Positions 1-6,288 of a DNA stretch of 7,760 nt are shown one piece after another. Position 1 is the stretch's first letter, and each line of letters starts with the position of its first letter. A model generated the notes under the pieces. The model ran no database searches. It was not told the DNA's origin and saw only the letters and a list, made by a program, of their open reading frames with translations. Source of the stretch: an uncultured Flavobacteriales bacterium (lineage in GTDB: Bacteria; Bacteroidota; Bacteroidia; Flavobacteriales_D; Crocinitomicaceae); assembly GCA_903899795.1 (NCBI GenBank), contig CAIUKX010000363.1, forward strand, positions 1-7,760. Reading direction: 5' to 3'. Both the position numbers and the translations under genes were made by a program.

Positions 1-3000
1 ACACAAAATGTACCGCCGGGAAAAGATTGCGGTTTTTTCTTTTCACTTGGCTTTTATCATCATTTTAATTGGAGCTTACATCACTCGTTTCTATAGTTTC
101 GACGGAATTATGGAAATTCGTGAGGGGGAAAAATCGAATGTTATTTATTCATCCGATCCCTATTTATGGTTCAAAATAAACGATGGAAAACTTCAATATA
201 CTTATCATGAGAAGATGTATATGTCGGAAATTACCAACAATTATTTCGACTGGGATGTAGCTTTTCCTGAACACAAAACACCGATCAAAATCGAATATGT
301 GAACTTCAGAGGGAAAATGATCGATAGCTTGATCATCAATGATTCAATTGAAGGTATGGCTTTGGATATTATTACCGATGGAATGAAGTCGAATTACTTG
401 ACGAATAACGGTTTTGTGATGGTTGGAGATATTGCTGTTTCTTTTGATAAACAAGATGCTATGCCTGGAATTCATATTTCAACGGTAAACGGAAAGGTAA
501 TGATGTTGACCAAAATTCCATTGAAGTATTTGCCAATGTCGGAAATGCAGAAAGCACGTCAAAGCGGACAGCCGATCGATGAAAAGTTATACGTCAATGT
601 TCCTGTAGATACATTGGTGCCTTTTAAGACAACAACTTTATACATCGTTGGACAGCAACAATTTGTATTCAAGCAAGCAATCAATCATGCGAAAATGATG
701 AAAATGCATTCGATGAAAGATAATGTCGGTGTTGATTATCTCACTTTGAAAATTACAGATGGTAATGAATCTAAAATTGTTGACTTAGGAGGTGGAATGG
801 GCGTTGGACATCCGGAACATGTCACATTTGAATTCAAAGGTTTGACTTATGAAATGGAGTACGGCTCCATTCAGGTACAAACACCTTTTTACGTAGCATG
901 CCGTGATTTTCAGTTGGACAGATATCCTGGCTCTCAAGCTCCATCTTCCTTTGCAAGTGAGGTTACAATCGTGGATGATGAGAAAAAATATCACCGCGAT
1001 CAAAGGATTTTTATGAACAACGTAATGGATTACCGTGGATATCGTTTTTTCCAATCCTCATACGAATTGGATGATCCGGCAACTCCAGTCAATGAAGAAG
1101 CAACAAAATTGAGTGTTAATCAAGATTGGTGGGGGACAAATGTGACATATCTCGGTTATTTATTCATGATGTTGGGAATGGTATTATCCTTATTTTCTAA
1201 GAACAGTCGTTTCAGAGATTTAAATGATAAATTAAAGAAAACAGCTGCTAGGAAAAAAGCTTTGGGAACTACTTTGATTTTAGCCTTGGGTTTATTGATG
1301 ATACCGTCTGTTTATGGACAAGATACAAATATGGTTCACGATCACGCAGCCCATGAGCATGCCAATCATGTACCGCAAAAACCGGTCTATCAGGTAATGT
1401 CGGTTGAACATTCACACAAACTTGAATCAATGTTGGTGGAGGACTATGATGGTCGTATCGTTCCATTCCACACAAGTTGTGATCAGATGTTGCGGAAAAT
1501 TTACCGTGGAATTACTTATAAAGATTGGAACGCTGTTCAAACCATCATGAGTATGCACATGTATCCGCAATATTGGATGGATGTGAAAATTATTCAGGTT
1601 CCGGCTGGAGTTAGAGATCGACTACATTTGGAAGAATATGCTTCCTTTAAGGATTTAGCTACCCAACAAGGAGAGTTCAAATGGTTGAAACAATACAATG
1701 ATGCACACATCAAACTGGAATCTAAACGCGATGAATTTGATAAAAAGCTGATCAAATTAGTTGAAAAATTCCAAGTGGAACAAGCCATATTTTCATGGCA
1801 GTACATGAAGATTATCCCTGCTAAGAAAGATAAAACAAATACGTGGTATTTACCTTTGAGTCAGGAGGTCATGCAGCTTGATACTACAACATCCAAACTT
1901 GCTTTAGAATACTTGGCAGCCTTGGATCGAGCTTCGAAAACAAGTAATTATTCAGAAGCTGAAGGACTTTTAGAAAGTTTCAAAGCTTTCCAGCGAAAAG
2001 AAGGAGAGAGAGTTGCACCTTCGGAGTCCAAGGTAAAGATTGAGATCTTGTACAATAAGATGAACATTTTTAAAAGAGCAATGAATATATATTTCTCATT
2101 GGGCTTTTTGATTTTAATGATCTTCTTCCTTCGAATTTTCAGAGATTCTTTTAAAATTTCAAAACTAAAGGAATTAAAAACTTGGTTACTTTTATTTTTT
2201 GCTCCAGGGTATATTATAGTCTTCCTGATTGGTTTATTGATTGGTTTATTGTCAGAAAAAGGCTTAAAGATTTTAGCAAGAATATTAGTGGGACTTTTAG
2301 CAACAACTTTTATATTCCATGCTTTAGGACTTGGGTTCAGATGGAATATTACCGGTTATGCACCATGGACCAATGGGTATGGTGCTGTAATTTTTATTTC
2401 TTGGGTTATACTTTTAAAAGGATTTATTTTTGCTAAAAAACATCCTGTCATAATTGGTGCAGCGGCTATTTTGGCTGCGTTGTTATTGTTCGTTAGTGAG
2501 ATGAATTTGATGGATCCTGATATCACTCCAATACAACCAGTATTAAAATCATATTGGTTAATGATTCATGTTTCTATCATTACGGCAAGTTATGGGGCAC
2601 TTGGATTAGGAAGTATCTTAAGTCTTTTGAATTTGATATTGTACATCTCGAGAAATAAAAAAAATGGAAAGCTCCTAAGTTTGAATATTACAGAACTTAC
2701 CTATATTACAGAAATGGTAATTACAATCGGACTTTTCATGTTGACAATTGGTACTTTCCTCGGTGGAATTTGGGCTAACGAATCATGGGGTAGGTATTGG
2801 GCATGGGATCCGAAAGAAGTTTGGGCTTTGGTATCTGTATTGGTCTATGCCATCATTCTTCATTTCCGTTACATACCGGGAATGAAAGGGAAATTTACAT
2901 TTAATGTTGCCACATTTTGGGGGTATACAGCGATCTTGTTCACTTATTTTGGAGTGAATTATTACTTGAAAGGATTACATTCTTATGCACAAGGAGATGG

Positions 3001-3325
3001 ATTGGGAACAATCCCTAAAGACATTATTATTACGGTATTGGTTTTTGCTTTATTTACTATTTGGGCATCTGATCGGAACAAAATTTATAAGCAAATCTAT
3101 AAAGTGAAGGATTGGATGCGGATCATTATTGAATACTTGTTTATTAGAACTTTACTTGTATATGTTTTATATACAATAACGCCAAAAAGTTGGTCTATCT
3201 TATCAGATACATTCTATTGGTTAGCTATTTTTGGTGCGGTTGTATTGATTTACAAAATAATCATGAGATTGATAGTAATTAAACAAAATATTGAACTTAA
3301 TCCCGAACAAGATGAACTTGCATGA
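1..3325 (+). CDS. ccsBA: Fused cytochrome c biogenesis protein CcsBA (ResB-CcsA/ResC), 5' partial
   Basis: This is a System II cytochrome c synthase. It moves haem across the cytoplasmic membrane and attaches it to CXXCH sites of apocytochromes c on the periplasmic side. The frame is open to the window edge; the first ATG (8) falls inside the conserved segment before the ResB transmembrane helix that carries a key His, so perhaps 50-65 N-terminal residues are missing. Numbering from that ATG: helix 7-25 with H13; ResB periplasmic domain about 30-375; helices about 380-398 and 418-437; periplasmic segment about 438-690 starting with a His-rich stretch (444-454); then the multi-helix CcsA part. 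The haem-binding WWD motif is at 922-939 (W922, W927, W931, W933, D934). H854, H952 and H991 match the other conserved haem-related histidines of CcsBA, with the spacings (98 and 39) I recall for the Helicobacter hepaticus protein. The 3' end overlaps the peroxidase gene. In Bacteroidota this gene often follows nrfHA, which cannot be checked here. Confidence 0.95.
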   Translation, partial: HKMYRREKIAVFSFHLAFIIILIGAYITRFYSFDGIMEIREGEKSNVIYSSDPYLWFKINDGKLQYTYHEKMYMSEITNNYFDWDVAFPEHKTPIKIEYVNFRGKMIDSLIINDSIEGMALDIITDGMKSNYLTNNGFVMVGDIAVSFDKQDAMPGIHISTVNGKVMMLTKIPLKYLPMSEMQKARQSGQPIDEKLYVNVPVDTLVPFKTTTLYIVGQQQFVFKQAINHAKMMKMHSMKDNVGVDYLTLKITDGNESKIVDLGGGMGVGHPEHVTFEFKGLTYEMEYGSIQVQTPFYVACRDFQLDRYPGSQAPSSFASEVTIVDDEKKYHRDQRIFMNNVMDYRGYRFFQSSYELDDPATPVNEEATKLSVNQDWWGTNVTYLGYLFMMLGMVLSLFSKNSRFRDLNDKLKKTAARKKALGTTLILALGLLMIPSVYGQDTNMVHDHAAHEHANHVPQKPVYQVMSVEHSHKLESMLVEDYDGRIVPFHTSCDQMLRKIYRGITYKDWNAVQTIMSMHMYPQYWMDVKIIQVPAGVRDRLHLEEYASFKDLATQQGEFKWLKQYNDAHIKLESKRDEFDKKLIKLVEKFQVEQAIFSWQYMKIIPAKKDKTNTWYLPLSQEVMQLDTTTSKLALEYLAALDRASKTSNYSEAEGLLESFKAFQRKEGERVAPSESKVKIEILYNKMNIFKRAMNIYFSLGFLILMIFFLRIFRDSFKISKLKELKTWLLLFFAPGYIIVFLIGLLIGLLSEKGLKILARILVGLLATTFIFHALGLGFRWNITGYAPWTNGYGAVIFISWVILLKGFIFAKKHPVIIGAAAILAALLLFVSEMNLMDPDITPIQPVLKSYWLMIHVSIITASYGALGLGSILSLLNLILYISRNKKNGKLLSLNITELTYITEMVITIGLFMLTIGTFLGGIWANESWGRYWAWDPKEVWALVSVLVYAIILHFRYIPGMKGKFTFNVATFWGYTAILFTYFGVNYYLKGLHSYAQGDGLGTIPKDIIITVLVFALFTIWASDRNKIYKQIYKVKDWMRIIIEYLFIRTLLVYVLYTITPKSWSILSDTFYWLAIFGAVVLIYKIIMRLIVIKQNIELNPEQDELA
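2227..2250 (+). repeat. 12-bp perfect tandem duplication inside ccsBA
   Basis: GATTGGTTTATT occurs twice in direct succession, in frame, giving a repeated I-G-L-L in a hydrophobic membrane helix of the CcsA part (around residues 741-748). Being a multiple of three, it keeps the frame and probably only lengthens or re-registers the helix. It may simply reflect low-complexity codon use in a helix. Confidence 0.6.
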
Positions 3326-3776
3326 CTTCAAAGTAAAAGATATCAAAGGAAATGAGTTTGATTTGGCTCAGGTTTCCGGTAAAAAAGTTCTATTGGTAAA
3401 TACGGCTTCGGCTTGCGGTTACACACCACAATTTGCTGAGTTGGAAGAATTGTACGAGAAATATGCCGGAGATTCCTTTGAAGTGATAGGTTTTCCATCG
3501 AATGATTTTGGAGAACAAGATCCGGGAAATGATTCTGAAATTGCTTCTTTCTGTCAGGTAAATTACGGCGTTACTTTTCCAATGATGTCGAAGATCAAAG
3601 TTTTGGGAGTGGATGCTCATCCGCTTTATCGCTGGTTGCAGGATGAATTGAAAACTGAGGTGAAATGGAATTTTTACAAGTTTTTGATCGACGAAAAGGG
3701 AAATATTGTTAAAGAAATATCATACAAAACTTCTCCGCTTGATGAGGAAATCTTAAATTGGATTGAAGGAAATTAA
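3312..3776 (+). CDS. Glutathione peroxidase family protein (Cys type, probably thioredoxin-dependent)
   Basis: A 154-residue cytoplasmic peroxidase of the thioredoxin fold that reduces hydrogen peroxide or organic hydroperoxides. The catalytic tetrad of the GPx family is present: peroxidatic C35 in the segment NTASACGYTPQ (Cys where animal enzymes have Sec), Q69 in FGEQDPG, and W119-N120 in VKWNF. C81, in the segment SFCQVNYGVTFP, sits where yeast Gpx3-type enzymes carry the resolving Cys. A two-Cys cycle recharged by thioredoxin or a similar reductant is therefore more likely than direct use of glutathione. The usual FPCNQFG motif reads FPSNDFG, so the third family Cys is absent. There is no signal peptide. 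I chose ATG 3312, 14 bases inside the end of ccsBA, over an in-frame TTG at 3291, because family members begin close to this point. The bshB1 gene follows after 9 bases, which suggests co-transcription. Confidence 0.93.
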   Translation: MNLHDFKVKDIKGNEFDLAQVSGKKVLLVNTASACGYTPQFAELEELYEKYAGDSFEVIGFPSNDFGEQDPGNDSEIASFCQVNYGVTFPMMSKIKVLGVDAHPLYRWLQDELKTEVKWNFYKFLIDEKGNIVKEISYKTSPLDEEILNWIEGN

Positions 3777-3785
3777 TCGATTGAT

Positions 3786-4502
3786 ATGAAATTAGATATT
3801 CTCGCTTTTGCAGCTCATCCAGATGATATTGAATTAGGGTGTTCAGCTACTCTGATAAAGCATATTCAGGTAGGAAAACGTGCCGGTATTGTAGATCTGA
3901 CGCAAGGTGAATTAGGTTCTCGTGGTTCAGCTGAAATTCGTTACGAAGAATCGGCTGAAGCTTCAAAAATAATGGGGATATCCGTTCGTGAAAATCTAAA
4001 AATGGACGATGGATTTTTTGAGCATTCAAAAGAAAATGTACTGAAAATAGTTGAGCAAATTCGTCGCTTTCGTCCCGAAATAGTCTTGGCAAATGCAATT
4101 GAAGATCGTCATCCTGATCATGGACGAGCCTCAAAATTAGTTTCTGAAGCTTGTTTTTTAGCCGGTTTACGAAAAATAGAGACCATTTACGATGGTCATT
4201 CGCAAGAAGCCCATCGACCTAAAGCTGTCTACCATTACATTCAAGATCATTATATTAGACCCGATTTCGTTATTGATGTTTCTGACTGTATTGATTTGAA
4301 AATGGAAGCAATAATGGCTTATAAGTCTCAGTTTTATGATCCGAATTCCACGGAACCAGTAACTCCAATCTCAGGAAAAGAATTTATTGAAAACGTTAAA
4401 GGGCGTATGGTTGAATATGGTCGAACGATAGGTGTTCATTATGCTGAAGGTTTTACTTCTGAACGCTTGGTTGGTGTGAGCTCACTGTTCGATTTATTAT
4501 AA
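3786..4502 (+). CDS. bshB1: Bacillithiol biosynthesis deacetylase BshB1
   Basis: A 238-residue zinc-dependent deacetylase of the LmbE/PIG-L family. BshB removes the acetyl group from GlcNAc-malate to give GlcN-malate, the second step of bacillithiol synthesis, between BshA (glycosyltransferase) and BshC (cysteine ligase). The N-terminal AHPDD motif (residues 10-14) supplies metal ligands H11 and D14 and the catalytic Asp D13. The second motif, HPDH (109-112), supplies the third metal ligand H112. These spacings, the full length and the segment LTQGELGSRG (38-47) are typical of the BshB1 branch rather than other LmbE-family deacetylases. The protein is cytoplasmic, with no signal peptide. It lies 9 bases after the peroxidase gene on the same strand. 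No bshA or bshC is in this window. The other reading would be a general LmbE-type N-acetylglucosamine deacetylase, which I think less likely. Confidence 0.93.
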   Translation: MKLDILAFAAHPDDIELGCSATLIKHIQVGKRAGIVDLTQGELGSRGSAEIRYEESAEASKIMGISVRENLKMDDGFFEHSKENVLKIVEQIRRFRPEIVLANAIEDRHPDHGRASKLVSEACFLAGLRKIETIYDGHSQEAHRPKAVYHYIQDHYIRPDFVIDVSDCIDLKMEAIMAYKSQFYDPNSTEPVTPISGKEFIENVKGRMVEYGRTIGVHYAEGFTSERLVGVSSLFDLL

Positions 4503-4537
4503 AAAAAAATCAATATGTTTGATATTTAACATATTGA
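4501..4537 (-). terminator. AT-rich hairpin next to an A9 tract, terminator-like for leftward transcripts
   Basis: A perfect 10-bp inverted repeat (arms 4510-4519 and 4528-4537, 8-base loop) lies just after the bshB1 stop. On the + strand it is preceded by nine A residues (4501-4509) and not followed by a T run. Read on the - strand it is a hairpin followed by nine U residues, the form of an intrinsic terminator, although the stem is AT-rich and weak. It may also mark the end of the ccsBA-gpx-bshB1 transcript; the sequence alone favours leftward action. Confidence 0.5.
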
Positions 4538-4549
4538 GAATTAATTACG

Positions 4550-4559
4550 AAAACGTTTT
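4550..4559. promoter_or_regulatory. Palindrome AAAACGTTTT at the -33 region, possible operator
   Basis: This is a perfect 10-base palindrome whose right half overlaps the TTTG -33 element of the promoter for the following gene. The position would suit a repressor or activator site, but a single short palindrome in AT-rich DNA can arise by chance. No second copy is seen in the window. Confidence 0.25.
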
Positions 4560-4588
4560 GCTAAATCGGTTTATCTGTTTTATATTTG
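4557..4588 (+). promoter_or_regulatory. Bacteroidota-type promoter for the secreted PKD-domain protein
   Basis: TTTG at 4557-4560 and TATATTTG at 4581-4588 are separated by 20 bases and match the Bacteroidota -33 TTTG and -7 TAnnTTTG consensus. Transcription would start near 4593-4596, leaving a short leader of about 15 bases before ATG 4610. No Shine-Dalgarno sequence is evident, which is usual in this phylum. Confidence 0.75.
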
Positions 4589-4609
4589 CGACAGCTATAC
4601 TCGAAAACT

Positions 4610-6142
4610 ATGAAAACGATAAGTATTCTAACAATTCTACTGTTCCAATTTTCTAATTTATTCGCTCAGTGTACAGGTAGTGAACCAGTTGTTTTTCTAG
4701 GAAATGATACAACATTATGTCCAGGACAATCATTGACTTTACATGCTCCAAATGGGTATGACAATTATTTGTGGTCCAATTCATCCACACAACAATCTAT
4801 AACAGTTTCATCTCCGGGCACATACACTTTGACTTCAACTTTGACATCAGTTGGTCCGAATTTGGTTGTGAATGGGAACTTTAATGCAGGAGCTACAGGT
4901 TTTATTTCGGATTATGTTCCTGGAACAGGTGGAACGTGGGGACTTTTGTCAAATCCGGGGCAATACGCAATATCGACTTCACCACACAATGTACATAACA
5001 ACTTTTATGTCTGCGGTGATCATACTACAGGAACTGGAAATATGTTCATAGCAAACGGATCAGATATTCCGAATACGGTTGTTTGGTCACAAACCATAAA
5101 TGTGATTCCGAATACAAATTACAATTTTTCAACTTGGGCAACAAGTGTTGAAAATACGACTAATCCTGCAATTTTGCAGTTTTTTGTAAACAATATTCAA
5201 ATTGGAAATGTCTTTTCACCTTCACTTATGGGGTGTGATTGGAGTCAATTTTCGAATGTTTGGAATTCAGGGTCAAGTACATCAGCAGTTATAACCATCA
5301 AAAACCAAAACATAGATGGGGCAGGAAATGATTTCGCTTTGGATGATATTGAATTTACATCTTCTTGTGTAAATACAGATGCTATTGTTGTAAGCATTGA
5401 TACAACAATAGTAAATGCTGGTCCCGATTTGTCATTTTGCAGCAATGTTCCCGAATATCTGGTAGGGACATCCAATAATTCAACGGCTCTTTTGGGTTGG
5501 AATACAGGTGTAATGGCAGATAGTATCATTCCGGACACTTCGGGAGTTTATATTTTTTCTACTACGACAAATAGCGGATGCACTTTTTATGATACTGCAG
5601 TAGTAACGATACATCCAACACCAGTAGCTATTATGGCAGCTAATCCAAGTGTTGGGATTGTACCACTTTCAGTTAATTTTTCAAATTCGAGTCAAAATGC
5701 ATCCAATTATGCATGGGATTTTGGAAACGGTTTAAACGCAATATCTACTGATACTTCAAGCGTTTCAAGTATTTATACAGAAGCCGGAACATTTTGGGTA
5801 ACGTTGGTCGCTTCAAATGCTTTTTGTACAGATTCTGTGACACTGACTATTGTGGTGACTGATCCGGTTTCCCTTGAAACGCCTAATGTTTTTACTCCGA
5901 ATAACGATGGGAAAAATGATGTGTACCGTTTCGATATGGTGAATATTATTGAATTGGATTTGAAAATAGTCAACCGCTGGGGAGAAGTAATGTATACAAC
6001 AACAGATGTAAGCGCATCTTGGGATGGAAAAGACAATAAAGGAAATGTTGTCTCAGACGGTTTGTATTTTTATACATATACAGCGAAAGGTTTACAAAAT
6101 ACTTCTTTCAAAGGTCAAGGTTTTATACAACTGATTAAATAA
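4610..6142 (+). CDS. Secreted multidomain protein with galactose-binding-like and PKD domains and T9SS type B sorting domain
   Basis: A 510-residue exported protein. Residues 1-20 form a signal peptide with a typical FAQ cleavage end. Next come an Ig/PKD-like segment common in gliding-motility proteins (about 27-78, beginning LGNDTTLCPGQ), a galactose-binding-like jelly roll (about 84-250, opening NLVVNGNF and closing FALDDIEF), a second Ig-like segment (about 266-334), and a PKD domain (about 336-416, with YAWDFGNG). The C-terminal domain at 423-510, with PNVFTPNNDGKNDVY, NRWGE and DGLYFY, is the gliding motility-associated/T9SS type B domain (CHU_C, TIGR04131 type). This directs passage through the outer membrane and surface attachment or release. 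No catalytic domain is visible, so binding or adhesion is the likely role; the ligand is unknown. I chose ATG 4610 because the upstream TTG at 4586 lies inside the -7 promoter element. It has its own promoter and converges on the chitinase gene. Confidence 0.88.
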   Translation: MKTISILTILLFQFSNLFAQCTGSEPVVFLGNDTTLCPGQSLTLHAPNGYDNYLWSNSSTQQSITVSSPGTYTLTSTLTSVGPNLVVNGNFNAGATGFISDYVPGTGGTWGLLSNPGQYAISTSPHNVHNNFYVCGDHTTGTGNMFIANGSDIPNTVVWSQTINVIPNTNYNFSTWATSVENTTNPAILQFFVNNIQIGNVFSPSLMGCDWSQFSNVWNSGSSTSAVITIKNQNIDGAGNDFALDDIEFTSSCVNTDAIVVSIDTTIVNAGPDLSFCSNVPEYLVGTSNNSTALLGWNTGVMADSIIPDTSGVYIFSTTTNSGCTFYDTAVVTIHPTPVAIMAANPSVGIVPLSVNFSNSSQNASNYAWDFGNGLNAISTDTSSVSSIYTEAGTFWVTLVASNAFCTDSVTLTIVVTDPVSLETPNVFTPNNDGKNDVYRFDMVNIIELDLKIVNRWGEVMYTTTDVSASWDGKDNKGNVVSDGLYFYTYTAKGLQNTSFKGQGFIQLIK

Positions 6143-6164
6143 CAATAGTAGTGGTTAGGTAAGA

Positions 6165-6201
6165 TAGGATAAGGGGAAATGTAATATTTCCTCTTGTTCT
6201 G
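6165..6201 (+). terminator. Strand-specific hairpin after the T9SS type B protein gene
   Basis: Beginning 22 bases after the stop codon, arms 6165-6180 and 6186-6201 can pair over all 16 positions around a 5-base loop (GUAAU) in the + strand RNA, using four G-U pairs. In the - strand RNA those four become A-C mismatches, so the structure belongs to the rightward transcript. The inner 10-bp stem (6171-6180/6186-6195) is followed by a pyrimidine-rich stretch but no true U run, so termination strength is uncertain. Confidence 0.55.
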
Positions 6202-6224
6202 ATCACTAGACACTCTGGTTTATT

Positions 6225-6260
6225 AACTAGGCTATTTCAAAATAATGAAACAGCCTAGTT
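6225..6260. terminator. Hairpin between convergent genes, probable bidirectional terminator
   Basis: Arms AACTAGGCT (6225-6233) and AGCCTAGTT (6252-6260) pair perfectly and continue inward by 5 more pairs (6235-6239/6246-6250) around a 6-base loop. One position (6234/6251) is A-C in + strand RNA but G-U in - strand RNA. On the + strand it is followed by a T-rich stretch with five T residues (6264-6268), fitting rightward termination. It also lies 28 bases beyond the chitinase stop, so it can serve the leftward transcript. Confidence 0.65.
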
Positions 6261-6288
6261 TACTTTTTAAGACTATCTAAAATATAAG

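Noticed and set aside
8..10. ATG at the left edge as the true start of ccsBA
   Set aside because: The frame is open to the window edge, and the residues just after this ATG match the conserved interior of ResB before the His-bearing helix, so the true start lies upstream.
785..2436. Several overlapping or antisense reading frames of 68-89 codons within ccsBA
   Set aside because: They lie entirely inside a well-conserved gene, match no family I recognise, and have no promoter or plausible start context.
3226..3233. TATTTTTG, a -7-like promoter element inside the end of ccsBA that could drive gpx
   Set aside because: No TTG/TTTG element lies 19-21 bases upstream, and such matches are expected by chance in AT-rich coding DNA.
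3291..3311. TTG start for the peroxidase, adding seven residues
   Set aside because: ATG 3312 fits the usual GPx N-terminus better, and the added residues match nothing in the family.
4586..4609. TTG start adding eight residues to the T9SS type B protein
   Set aside because: It lies within the -7 promoter element, and the added residues would spoil an otherwise ideal signal peptide beginning at ATG 4610.
4655..4672. Possible lipoprotein box ending at C21 of the secreted PKD-domain protein
   Set aside because: The residue before the Cys is Gln rather than Ala, Gly or Ser, and FAQ is a normal signal peptidase I site in this phylum.
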